Assembly: GCA_903839795.1 (NCBI GenBank)
Contig: CAIMDR010000585.1
Coordinates: forward strand, 1-8,794
From: an uncultured Methylococcaceae bacterium
Lineage (GTDB): Bacteria; Pseudomonadota; Gammaproteobacteria; Methylococcales; Methylomonadaceae
Direction of reading: 5' to 3'
DNA length: 8,794 bases
The stretch's first letter is position 1; each line of letters begins with the position of its first letter. The notes under the pieces are model-generated. The model ran no database searches, was not told where the DNA came from, and saw only the letters and a list, made by a program, of their open reading frames with translations. This document shows, piece after piece, positions 1 to 7,234 of the stretch. Made by a program: the position numbers and the translations under genes.

Positions 1-49
1 GATAAGAATAAGTTGCGCGTTGGGATTCGACTGTTACGCTCTGTGGCAT
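1..49 (-). CDS. 5' end of an unidentified phage gene (partial)
   Basis: An ATG at 49 opens a frame that runs off the window edge after 16 codons (MPQSVTVESQRATYSY). It is preceded by an AGGTG Shine-Dalgarno with 6 bases of spacing, 45 bases after the stop of the 120-aa gene. In P22-type genomes the genes after coat encode head-completion and tail-accessory proteins, so a structural role is likely by position. Too little is visible to name a family. Reality of the start: fairly good; function: unknown. Confidence 0.6.
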   Translation of the reverse strand, partial: MPQSVTVESQRATYSY

Positions 50-94
50 TGTTTGCACCTATAAAATTGGTTTGCGCGTCCCTGCGCGGTGGGA

Positions 95-457
95 TTATTT
101 GCTAAATTGACCTAATACTAATGCTGTCCAAACGCCAGCAGCAGGGATTGAAGCCGCTGGAATTGCAGTTGCTAACGAATTTCTCCAAACAGCTGAGATT
201 GTATTAGTAGCTGTTACGGTAGCTGAAATTAATTGCAAACCTTTTGGGATTGTTGACCAAACTGCATCGCGTGCGCGAATAGCCACATCTAAATCGGTGG
301 TTAAAACGCCGGTCGCTGTGATTGAATCAGTAAATGATGTGCCTGCTGCAATAGCTGAACCTGAATTGATTTGATACGATGATGTTGAGTAAGTGGCAAT
401 TGGCATTTTTCCAGCAAGCTGGCCAACACCAAAGCTATTATTATTTAAATCAGGCAT
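95..457 (-). CDS. Probable small virion protein downstream of coat (120 aa, function unknown)
   Basis: The 120-aa product has no cysteine, no signal peptide and no evident membrane segment. It is rich in Ala, Thr, Ser and Ile, with alternating hydrophobic/polar stretches suggesting beta structure (about residues 40-95), and it ends in a hydrophobic strand (VWTALVLGQF). The start is secure: an almost perfect AAGGAGG at 462-468 lies 4 bases before the ATG. It is the first gene after the coat gene, separated from it by a terminator-like hairpin. Location and composition suit a capsid decoration or head-associated protein, but that is inference. I see no clear match to P22 gp4, which occupies the equivalent position in P22 and is longer (about 166 aa). 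No enzymatic motif is visible. Confidence 0.8.
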   Translation of the reverse strand: MPDLNNNSFGVGQLAGKMPIATYSTSSYQINSGSAIAAGTSFTDSITATGVLTTDLDVAIRARDAVWSTIPKGLQLISATVTATNTISAVWRNSLATAIPAASIPAAGVWTALVLGQFSK

Positions 458-470
458 TTCGCCTCCTTAT

Positions 471-497
471 AAAAAATGGCGGGGTTTTAAACCCGCC
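471..497 (-). terminator. Rho-independent terminator after the coat gene
   Basis: On the minus strand, 7 bases after the coat stop codon, a GGCGGG/CCCGCC stem (478-483 with 492-497) encloses an 8-base AT-rich loop. The stem can extend inward with T-A pairs if one C is bulged. It is followed directly by ATTTTTT (471-477). This is a textbook intrinsic terminator. It is followed within 3 bases by the strong ribosome binding site of the next gene, so it probably works as a partial terminator that lowers downstream expression relative to coat rather than ending the operon. Confidence 0.85.
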
Positions 498-504
498 GAA
501 AATG

Positions 505-1719
505 TTAGCCAGTGATTCTGACTGCAAGCTCTGGATAAATTGTTTTCCAGCCGTATAAAACATCGAAACGAACAGGGAATAAATCCGATGAAATATCATA
601 AGCTCTAACCATACGCATTGAGATACCGTCAAAACTTTCGCGCTCTGCCATGTCAACGCCGCCGGGTAATAATAAATCTGCAGTTACTAAAGTAAAGGCG
701 TCTTTATGATAAGCCAAGTTTTGTGACGTTGGTAAGCCGCCCACTGCTCCAGATAATAAAACAATTGCGGCCGTACTGCCAGGTGTGCCGGTACAAGTAG
801 CAAACTGACCAGCTGGGATATAAGCTGGATAAATTGGCAATGTGCCTGATGTTGTTACAACGGTATCAGCTGTTACAACAAATTGCATTAATGAGCCAGT
901 TGATTGACGTGATTGCGGATTAATCGCGTAAACACCTGCTATTGTAAACACAGTGCCGCGTGGTACTGTACCTGCTGTAGTTGTTACAGATAGTGTAGTT
1001 GCACCAGTTGCAGGCACGGCACTAATCGCAGATAAAGAACCAGCAGCTTGAGGCGTAAAAGTTGCAACGTTTGCATCTTCAGCAAAATCGAAACCTAAAA
1101 CGTTGTCACCTAAAGCGCCGTTGTTAAAGATTTTTGAAATTGTTGCCGATGGGTTAAACAGATTTGTTAGACCAGAAATAATATTGGCTGATGAATTTGG
1201 ATCAACGACCATATTTCTTGGCGAATACGGTACGCCGTTTTCAGTCATTTTTCTGCGTGCAGCTAAAATTGTTTGCTGTACTTGAGTTGATGTTACTGAA
1301 CCGCCGTTTAATAAACCAGATGTGCCGGCAAAATTGTTGATATCTTTAAATAATTGCAGACCATCATAATCGATTTTGTTGGCGATCGTTGCCATCGCTG
1401 GCTTTAAAAAACGATCAGCAAAGGAATCAATGCTTAATGTTAGATCAGCAGATGTAAAAGAAATATCAACACCAAACTGGGTATCAAGTGTGATGGGTAC
1501 GTAAGTTTCGGTACTTGCTTCAACCTGCAAAGCTTGACCCGCACGGCCCTGATAACGTGGGGGTTTTCTTGCGTTAACAGTTGCACCAATTTTGGCACCT
1601 GTTACTGCAAATTTTTCATCATAATCGCGGTTAACGCCGCGTGTAAAAGTTAGCTCATTTTTCAGAATCCGCAAAGATTCTTTCATAATGACACTACTCG
1701 TTAATAGTGTATTCGACAT
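505..1719 (-). CDS. Major capsid (coat) protein, P22 gp5-like
   Basis: This 404-aa protein is the HK97-fold coat subunit of the P22 coat family (P22 gp5 is 430 aa), which builds the icosahedral procapsid on the portal and scaffold. The N-terminal arm (1-30) is followed by a region (about 45-130) with the family-like segments ARKPPRYQGRAG and DLTLSIDSFADRFLKPA. A Ser/Thr/Ala/Val-rich block at about 225-330, including TVFTIAGVYAINPQSRQSTG, corresponds to the inserted I-domain of P22 coat. The C-terminal part (about 336-404, with FTLVTADLLLPGGVDMAERE and FPVRFDVLYGWKTIYPELAV) is typical of the family. The ATG at 1719 has GGAG at 1728-1731 with 8 bases of spacing; this site is buried in a predicted hairpin. 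The gene follows the scaffold gene by 60 bases and ends in a terminator, consistent with a separately tuned, very high expression level. Confidence 0.96.
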   Translation of the reverse strand: MSNTLLTSSVIMKESLRILKNELTFTRGVNRDYDEKFAVTGAKIGATVNARKPPRYQGRAGQALQVEASTETYVPITLDTQFGVDISFTSADLTLSIDSFADRFLKPAMATIANKIDYDGLQLFKDINNFAGTSGLLNGGSVTSTQVQQTILAARRKMTENGVPYSPRNMVVDPNSSANIISGLTNLFNPSATISKIFNNGALGDNVLGFDFAEDANVATFTPQAAGSLSAISAVPATGATTLSVTTTAGTVPRGTVFTIAGVYAINPQSRQSTGSLMQFVVTADTVVTTSGTLPIYPAYIPAGQFATCTGTPGSTAAIVLLSGAVGGLPTSQNLAYHKDAFTLVTADLLLPGGVDMAERESFDGISMRMVRAYDISSDLFPVRFDVLYGWKTIYPELAVRITG

Positions 1720-1726
1720 TTGTGCA

Positions 1727-1761
1727 GCTCCGTAACGGAACGGTCTGTCTCACGACAGTCC
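1727..1761 (-). promoter_or_regulatory. Tandem stem-loops in the coat leader, one covering the ribosome binding site
   Basis: The scaffold-coat spacer holds two predicted mRNA hairpins. The first (1742-1761) pairs CTGTC with GACAG around a GUGA tetraloop, extended by two G-C pairs beyond an A-A mismatch. The second (1727-1741) pairs GTTCCG with CGGAGC (one G-U) around a 3-base loop, and its 3' arm contains the GGAG Shine-Dalgarno of the coat gene. The pairing is read directly from the sequence. A role in translational control or mRNA processing is inference. Confidence 0.6.
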
Positions 1762-1779
1762 ATAAAAAAGGGGTTTTGG

Positions 1780-2571
1780 TTATTTTTTGGCTTCTTGCTT
1801 GTCTCTCAAAGCATTGTATTCCGCCATTGTTTTTGCCTGATTTATATCAGTAATAACGCCTGAATTTTTTGCACCGCTCAAAGCGGAGATAGGTTTGGGT
1901 GCGGATGATGCTTTCTTTACAGCAACATCCGAAATTTTGCTAGTTAACGCCGCTTCAATTCTGCCGATGTAGCGCGATGCTTGGATGGCAGTCATGTTGC
2001 TGATTTTGTCTAATTCGTCAGGATTTTTACCTAAAAAATAAGCTAAATCCGCCGGTGAGTCAGATTCTAGCACAATATTTGTAAAAGCAGGTATTTTAAC
2101 AATTGGGTGAGATAAAAACTCGCTACTCACTTGATCATAATCTGGATACGCTTCGCGTGCTTTAGATTCCGATTGTTGCAACAATTGTTGCCGTTCTTTA
2201 ATTGATGAATTTTCGCGTTGAGCATTAAAATGTTGCTGAACCTTAAAATCTGTTAACGCTTCTAAATAATCTGGATCATAACGACCAGCAGGATATTGAT
2301 TTGGATCAGGTGAGCCATTTGGCAGTGTTTGCACTTTTGGTGCTGAACCGTTGCGCATGCTATTAAGCTCTTGCTCAAGACGGTCAGCTCGCTCTTGGGC
2401 GCGTTGGCGCTCCCTGCGTTCTTCATGTTTTTCACGCGTAATTTCATCGATGCGTTTTTGTACGCCTTTTGGGACTCGCTCGGGTTCTGGTTCTTCTTCT
2501 TCTACGACCTCGGCGGTTTCCTCATTTTCGATGATTGGGGTTTCGTCAATAACTTCTGCTTCTTCATTCAT
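1780..2571 (-). CDS. Scaffolding protein, P22 gp8-like
   Basis: This 263-aa highly charged protein sits between portal and coat, where P22 encodes its 303-aa scaffold. The scaffold templates procapsid assembly and leaves before or during DNA packaging. The N-terminus is very acidic (residues 1-32, with EEEEPEPE). A Glu/Arg-rich coiled-coil segment follows (about 38-75, e.g. EERRERQRAQERADRLEQEL), then a second helical region with many Gln/Glu (about 105-145), and a more ordered central part. The last 15 residues (AEYNALRDKQEAKK) form a short basic helix, as expected for the coat-binding end of P22-type scaffolds. The ATG overlaps the portal stop as ATGA, with AAGG 9 bases upstream, so it is translationally coupled to portal. 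The assignment rests on position and composition, because scaffolds diverge strongly. Confidence 0.88.
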   Translation of the reverse strand: MNEEAEVIDETPIIENEETAEVVEEEEPEPERVPKGVQKRIDEITREKHEERRERQRAQERADRLEQELNSMRNGSAPKVQTLPNGSPDPNQYPAGRYDPDYLEALTDFKVQQHFNAQRENSSIKERQQLLQQSESKAREAYPDYDQVSSEFLSHPIVKIPAFTNIVLESDSPADLAYFLGKNPDELDKISNMTAIQASRYIGRIEAALTSKISDVAVKKASSAPKPISALSGAKNSGVITDINQAKTMAEYNALRDKQEAKK

Positions 2572-4688
2572 TGTGCTGCACCTTCTTGGGTTGGTGGTTG
2601 TGGCGCTGGTGGTTGCTCAGCGGTTTGTTTAGGCATTGCCTCGTTTTCTTGTGGTTCATTTTTGTCGTCTAAATCTTCGGATTCACCTGTGTTTCCAAGC
2701 GATAAAGTTGCGCCAAGATTTTGCAACGCGAGTTGATGCAATTGCGCATCTGTTAACGCTGATTTTGCTTCAATATCCGCAACGACTCTCATGCGCTCGG
2801 TTTGTGCTTTAAATCTTTCGATGTCTATCTTGTCTTCGTTGCTTCCTGCTTTTGCTTGCGCGTTTTGCAGCTCCTGCGTTAGATGCTCAACCATATCAGC
2901 CATGTGGCTCATCTGCTGTTCAATTTGCGGATCGACTTTAGGCTGCCCATCTGTTTCATCTGATGAAATTTCTTTTTGAATTTGTGGCGGTAACATGACC
3001 TTCATTCTGTCAGCAATTTCGTCAGCACCTGGCCAATCAAGATTTCTAACAATTAAATCTCCAGCGATTTGTAATATATTTGGATCTGATTGTACGAACG
3101 CCATCATGCTCTCAGCTGCTTCCTGTCTTTTCGTCGCGTAAGACGGCCCTGAATCCACAACCACGTCATATTTACCAACGTTTAAATTATAAATGGATTT
3201 TACACCACCTTGCTCGTTTGTCTCTTCGGTTTTAGATTGCGGTTGATCTGGATTGATCGTTATTTGTTTAGGCTGTTCATCTTCACCCAATATCCTAATA
3301 ACTCTTTGCGTGTCGTAAATTTTTGGAATCATTTCAACAATGATTCGTCCTGCTTGACGGATTGAGCGGTTCAAGTTGTCTGAGAAATGAAAATTTCCAA
3401 CATTGGCTTGATTTTGTTGAGATAGAATTGCTTTACCGGATTGATGGCCTTCGCGGTTACCAAGTGACGCATCAAAAATACCCATCGATGCCTTCATATC
3501 GTCAACGGCGCGTTGCATTGCTGACTCAAAACCGGGATTAGTAGTAACACCTTGCTGTCTTTGCGGGGCTCCAACTATTGTGCCGTTGAATGAAATTGGG
3601 TTGTATGTCAAAACTGGAATATTGTGCCTATTTGAATTCATCCAATCCTGTTCGTAACCGTCAATCTGGCCCTCGGCCACAATATATGGAACTTTAGGAG
3701 CTAAAGCCATCACTTCTGTGTTTGCAGATTGCATGTAATTGTATTGTCTAGCGGGGTCTTTTGCAAAGCGGGTTAAGCCATGCACATGTCGTTTTCCCTC
3801 TACCCAAACTTCATTCCCGATCACTGGTATGACGGGGATAAATGACGTTGGTAACTCAGTTTTATCTAAAACTTTGTCACCGCCAATTTTGTACCACATA
3901 CATTTTTTATCAAACGATTGTCGCTCTGATGCGATTAAATGATGAAATTCTTCAGGCAGGTCATCTTTCCATCCGGTTGCGCCGTCTTGCATCTGCACCA
4001 ATGTGCGTTTTTTTGATTCAATCTCAAAATATTCGGCAACCCTTACAAAATCTTTCCCGAACCAGCCTTGAGCATCTCCGGTAACGCCATCATTCCAGCC
4101 AGTTGTGTCGGCATCTGGCCATTCCATTTTAAACTCATCGAGTGACCAATCTTCAACTACAAATGCCCACTTGGCATCAGAGCCATCTGGTTCGGTGCTT
4201 TCCGGATCAAAATAGACTTTATTTGGATCAACGACACGCTTGATTATAATATTTTGATTAAAACTATCGTCATCACAATATTCCGTGATTATTCTAAGGT
4301 ATCCCAGACCTGTATCAACCTGCCACTCTGCTGCAGTATCGTAAGCAATATCAGCTCTTGAAGCATCTTGTATATGTCTTATTAGGCCCTGCATGATCTC
4401 AGCGGTTTCAATATCTGAATCATCGTCAACCGGGCGGACTTTAATGCCGGGGCGGTTCTGTCTGATTTCGTTTATGATTTGGTTTCGGAATTGAAACAGC
4501 CTATTTATTGTTAGCATTGGGCGCTCTTGCCCTGGGCGCTCCCTATCTCGCTTAACAGAATCTGGCCATTGTTGGCCAAGTCTTACAAACTTAATATCAT
4601 CAAGCCGCTCAATTCTCCCCTCACTTTCTAATTCTGCGGCGAGATTAAAACGCTTTTTAACGCGAACAATTATCTTATCTTCAGACAT
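2568..4688 (-). CDS. Portal protein, P22 gp1-like
   Basis: This 706-aa protein matches P22 gp1 (725 aa) in size and in its place between large terminase and scaffold. Portal forms the dodecameric ring at one capsid vertex that nucleates assembly and is the DNA-translocation channel to which terminase docks. Family-like segments include the N-terminal DSVKRDRERPGQERPMLTIN, RQNRPGIKVRPVDDDSD, and the DPNKVYFDPEST and WAFVVEDW blocks, with GQIDGYEQDWM and DASLGNREGHQSGKAILSQQ in the middle. The C-terminal part is a long helical Gln-rich region (about 570-645, e.g. MVEHLTQELQNAQAKAG) and a disordered Gln/Pro/Glu tail. I chose the ATG at 4688 because AGGA (4695-4698) lies 6 bases upstream. The frame is open to a TTG at 4694, but that codon touches the Shine-Dalgarno. 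Confidence 0.95.
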   Translation of the reverse strand: MSEDKIIVRVKKRFNLAAELESEGRIERLDDIKFVRLGQQWPDSVKRDRERPGQERPMLTINRLFQFRNQIINEIRQNRPGIKVRPVDDDSDIETAEIMQGLIRHIQDASRADIAYDTAAEWQVDTGLGYLRIITEYCDDDSFNQNIIIKRVVDPNKVYFDPESTEPDGSDAKWAFVVEDWSLDEFKMEWPDADTTGWNDGVTGDAQGWFGKDFVRVAEYFEIESKKRTLVQMQDGATGWKDDLPEEFHHLIASERQSFDKKCMWYKIGGDKVLDKTELPTSFIPVIPVIGNEVWVEGKRHVHGLTRFAKDPARQYNYMQSANTEVMALAPKVPYIVAEGQIDGYEQDWMNSNRHNIPVLTYNPISFNGTIVGAPQRQQGVTTNPGFESAMQRAVDDMKASMGIFDASLGNREGHQSGKAILSQQNQANVGNFHFSDNLNRSIRQAGRIIVEMIPKIYDTQRVIRILGEDEQPKQITINPDQPQSKTEETNEQGGVKSIYNLNVGKYDVVVDSGPSYATKRQEAAESMMAFVQSDPNILQIAGDLIVRNLDWPGADEIADRMKVMLPPQIQKEISSDETDGQPKVDPQIEQQMSHMADMVEHLTQELQNAQAKAGSNEDKIDIERFKAQTERMRVVADIEAKSALTDAQLHQLALQNLGATLSLGNTGESEDLDDKNEPQENEAMPKQTAEQPPAPQPPTQEGAAQ

Positions 4689-4721
4689 TTTCAATCCTGT
4701 TTGGTATTTTTGCGCATGATA

Positions 4722-5939
4722 TCACATCCAGCTACCAGAGCTATAAGCGGACGGTTTTCGCTCTTTTTTCTTGCGTACGTTTCTTATGCCTTCGCAAGCG
4801 TAGCGTAAGGCATCCATCACATGGTTGTTTTTATCTTCCAAGATGGGCAAAATTCTATTTGTGAGCGGGTCTAGTTTATAGCTGTAAGTGGTTAATTCCC
4901 TGATTGTTTCGGTGCATCTTGGATGTACGACAATATCAAATGACTTTAGAAACTCTACACCATCGGCGACAGAGCCAGGCCCTTTCACGCTCCCATTAAT
5001 TTTGGGAAAGCCATTTTTCATCATGTGACTAATGGTTTCTGGTCTTGAGCTATCGGCAGTTATAAACCATTTGTCGCTTTCGGGGATTCCACGAAAAAGG
5101 TCCGGCGTGTTGACAATCTCACAACCGACCATGATTGCCTCATAATCAATATACAATCGATTTTCGTCAATCGAACATCTGATTAACGCGGTGGGATCAT
5201 TTGCAAAACCCCAATCAGCACCGAAGCGGTAAATTGTTCCGGCAGGGCGCTCAAATTCTTCAACTGTCCAATTTTTATAGACACGCGCCTCGGATTTATT
5301 ATTGTATTGCCCTAACCAAACGTGCAAATATTTGTCATGATCGCGTTTTTTGTCGAATTTCATTTCTTCAAGAAGAACGTCAGGAAGCCAAGGATTGTCT
5401 AAATAATTCGCTTCAATAACGATCGAATCGTTTGGCAATGTTTCGCCGCGTAAAAGCATATCAATCGGGTCGGTGGGTTGGGATGGATTCCACGAGAACC
5501 ATAATTCTGAACCCTCGTCTCTGATTGTAGGGCGCAAGAGATCAAGCGATCTTTGCGACAACGATTGCGCTTCTTCAACCCACGCAATATCATAACCTTG
5601 CAGCGACTTGATCGTATCAGCCGTGTGGTTTTGCATGCCCTGAAAAATTATTAACGAGCCGTTGTCTGCTTTGATGTACGACTCTCTGACAGTAAATAAG
5701 TTTTCGACATTCATACTCACAATCTTTTCTTCAATCAGTTTTTTTACAGACTGACTTAAAGATTTTTGTATTTCTCGCACACAAACCGCATGAGTGCGAT
5801 CTAAAATGCACCGCTCTACAAGCAACTCGGCAAAAAAATGTGACTTTCCTGAGCCGCGACCGCCGTGCGCTCCTTTATAACGAGATCGATTAAGAAGCGG
5901 TTTAAACGCACGGGGGGTTTTAATCGTGAGTTGGGTCAA
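4722..5939 (-). CDS. Terminase large subunit (packaging ATPase/nuclease)
   Basis: This 405-aa protein is the packaging motor: it hydrolyses ATP to drive DNA through the portal and cuts the concatemer. The N-terminal ATPase domain has Walker A GGRGSGKS (26-33), Walker B with catalytic glutamate IAWVEEA (118-124) and a coupling-type motif FSWNPSQP (148-155). The C-terminal RNase H-like nuclease domain shows three well-spaced acidic residues: D242 in FGADWGFANDPTAL, D296 in ITADSS and D376 in HVMDALRYA. The protein is therefore complete, and it resembles the Terminase_3 family. The start is a TTG at 5939, with AAGGG 6 bases upstream and an in-frame stop immediately before it. No alternative ATG exists before Walker A. 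It overlaps the small-terminase gene by 20 bases, which suggests coupled translation of the two subunits. Confidence 0.97.
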   Translation of the reverse strand: MTQLTIKTPRAFKPLLNRSRYKGAHGGRGSGKSHFFAELLVERCILDRTHAVCVREIQKSLSQSVKKLIEEKIVSMNVENLFTVRESYIKADNGSLIIFQGMQNHTADTIKSLQGYDIAWVEEAQSLSQRSLDLLRPTIRDEGSELWFSWNPSQPTDPIDMLLRGETLPNDSIVIEANYLDNPWLPDVLLEEMKFDKKRDHDKYLHVWLGQYNNKSEARVYKNWTVEEFERPAGTIYRFGADWGFANDPTALIRCSIDENRLYIDYEAIMVGCEIVNTPDLFRGIPESDKWFITADSSRPETISHMMKNGFPKINGSVKGPGSVADGVEFLKSFDIVVHPRCTETIRELTTYSYKLDPLTNRILPILEDKNNHVMDALRYACEGIRNVRKKKERKPSAYSSGSWM

Positions 5940-6396
5940 TTATTTCCCTTCTGATACTAGATATATTTTGTTGAGCGTTGGTGTTGTTGATGACTGTTGC
6001 AGGTTCTTTGCCCAAAAGCAATTCTGATGCTTTGTTGACTGTTTCTTGAAATATTTTATGCTCAACCATTTCAAAATCTGCGTTGACTTTTTTGCTCATG
6101 ACTGACAGATTTTTGAGCGTGAGATTATTTAAAAAAGTGATGTGCTTTGTCCGCTCTTCAATTTCCTTTTCAACAACGGTCAGCACTGTTGAAGAAAGTG
6201 TTGATATTTCGGCTTTAACTCTTGAACCATCGGCGATCAACTGTTGATAAATTCCTTTTTCCCAGCCGTCTTTTTTGGCGCGTTTTGAGACGGTTGCCCG
6301 ATCAATTCCTGTATCTTTATTGATGTCAGATAAAGACTTTCCGGCTTCAAATAAAGCTTTGGCCTTTTCCCAATCGGCGATTGTTGCTTTTGCCAT
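5920..6396 (-). CDS. Terminase small subunit (DNA recognition)
   Basis: This 158-aa protein directly precedes the large terminase. The N-terminal region (about 7-48: DWEKAKALFEAGKSLSDINK then IDRATVSKRAKKDGWEKG) is a helix-turn-helix of the kind found in phage small terminase subunits, which bind the packaging site and form a ring that hands DNA to the large subunit. The central region (about 60-130) is helical and would carry oligomerisation; the Asn/Gln-rich C-terminal tail could contact the large subunit. The ATG at 6396 follows AAAGGA very closely, which may make initiation weak or dependent on ribosomes finishing the 54-aa gene 5 bases upstream. Whether packaging is headful (pac) or cos cannot be read from this. 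Confidence 0.92.
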   Translation of the reverse strand: MAKATIADWEKAKALFEAGKSLSDINKDTGIDRATVSKRAKKDGWEKGIYQQLIADGSRVKAEISTLSSTVLTVVEKEIEERTKHITFLNNLTLKNLSVMSKKVNADFEMVEHKIFQETVNKASELLLGKEPATVINNTNAQQNISSIRREIIDPTHD

Positions 6397-6401
6397 TTCC
6401 T

Positions 6402-6566
6402 TTAAAACGGAACAGGCCCACCGACAAAAGTTTTTACGCTTTTGCCGGCGGGCTTGATTGATCTAGCTAATTTATTCGCTCTTTTCTGAGCATCACTTAA
6501 TTTAGGTGTTCTAAACTTTCCTTTGCTACCTTTTTTTGTTCCTCTACTTTCGCTACCTGTTGCCAT
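6402..6566 (-). CDS. Small basic protein (54 aa), unknown function
   Basis: An ATG at 6566 opens a 54-codon frame that fills the gap between the PLD-like gene and terS. It begins 70 bases inside the 3' end of the PLD-like gene in another frame and stops 5 bases before the terS start. The product starts MATGSESRGTKKGSKGKF and is strongly basic, with many Lys/Arg/Ser/Gly and almost no acidic residues. The tail SVKTFVGGPVPF is more hydrophobic. A purine-rich AGGCGGG lies upstream. The composition suits a nucleic-acid-binding or disordered peptide; nothing identifies a family. The tight fit between neighbours and protein-like composition support it as a real gene. Confidence 0.65.
   Translation of the reverse strand: MATGSESRGTKKGSKGKFRTPKLSDAQKRANKLARSIKPAGKSVKTFVGGPVPF
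6416..6453 (-). promoter_or_regulatory. 15-bp RNA stem-loop just upstream of terS
   Basis: On the minus strand GCCCGCCGGCAAAAG (6439-6453) pairs along its full length with CTTTTGTCGGTGGGC (6416-6430) around an 8-base loop. Two of the 15 pairs are G-U, so the stem is continuous only in minus-strand RNA, the sense of these genes. It lies in the 3' half of the 54-aa gene and ends about 20 bases before the terS start. No U-tract follows directly, so it is not a typical terminator. Processing, mRNA stability or control of terS translation are possible roles. Confidence 0.7.
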
Positions 6567-7234
6567 AACTTTTCCCGCCTAAGCATTTGATGTGTTGCTT
6601 GATAGGTGTTAAGTATATCAGCCATCCATTCACGATGGAAACTGTAAATTATTGGGCAGTTGTCTATGGTAATTTGCTCTATATTCATAGAGCTTCTTAA
6701 GTTTGCAGAGCCGCCGATCACAATGTGCTTTCCACAAGTTGTTTTTATTAGCGTGATCTTAGTGTGAATTCCTGCCACTGCTAAAGCAAATGGCGCGTCT
6801 TGAGATAACTGCTCAATAATATCAACAATTCCTTTTTTGCGCTCATGCGAAAAAAAGAAATCTGAAATTATCAGGCCCATTGGACCTTTTAGCGCGTGAT
6901 TTTGGACATTTTTCAAGCTATCCACATTTTCACGTGACATAGATAACGTTGCGATCATGATTTCTTCGGCAATCAGCTTATTATCTATCAAATAAGCCTC
7001 GATAAAATCCCCAGCGATAAAATTACCGCTTACGATTCCATTGATTCCTTCGCCGGGTTGAATGTCTCCGATTTCTTTAACTAAATCCTGCGCGTATTTG
7101 TATTTAGCGCACTTGGGAAGCTTATGCCGTTTTACCCGGGCAAAGCTGTTTTTGATAATCCCTGATGTTGATGGAGCTTCTTCAGCCTCATCAAACGCAT
7201 CGAGATCAAAGTCAAAATTTTCAAAATTTAGCAT
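6497..7234 (-). CDS. Phospholipase-D-like superfamily protein (245 aa)
   Basis: The C-terminal half carries one PLD-type motif: HTKITLI (157-163), then GKHIVIGGSANLRSS (168-182). H157, K159 and the GGSAN element (174-178) match the H-x-K ... G-S-x-N pattern, but the aspartate expected five residues after the lysine is absent (K164). The preceding segment (about 83-126, IATLSMSRENVDSLKNV and GPMGLIISDFFFSHER) looks like the alternating strand/helix part of the PLD fold. A single motif implies dimerisation for any active site, as in Nuc-type endonucleases. The acidic N-terminal 25 residues and a charged coiled-coil-like C-terminus (about 215-245) flank the domain. The ATG at 7234 overlaps the upstream stop by 7 bases and has only a weak Shine-Dalgarno. 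I recall PLD-like proteins of this type in phages; substrate and role are unknown, with DNA processing and membrane or host interference both possible. Confidence 0.8.
   Translation of the reverse strand: MLNFENFDFDLDAFDEAEEAPSTSGIIKNSFARVKRHKLPKCAKYKYAQDLVKEIGDIQPGEGINGIVSGNFIAGDFIEAYLIDNKLIAEEIMIATLSMSRENVDSLKNVQNHALKGPMGLIISDFFFSHERKKGIVDIIEQLSQDAPFALAVAGIHTKITLIKTTCGKHIVIGGSANLRSSMNIEQITIDNCPIIYSFHREWMADILNTYQATHQMLRREKLWQQVAKVEEQKKVAKESLEHLN

Noticed and set aside
2351..2736. Two long plus-strand open frames (93 and 121 codons) opposite the scaffold/portal junction
   Set aside because: They are antisense to the acidic, low-complexity scaffold N-terminus and portal tail. Their products are skewed in composition (Ser/Arg- or Phe/Trp-rich) with no start context; scaffold and portal are clearly the real genes.
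4689..4694. Longer portal start at TTG 4694
   Set aside because: The TTG directly abuts the AGGA Shine-Dalgarno, leaving no spacing, whereas the ATG at 4688 is spaced correctly.
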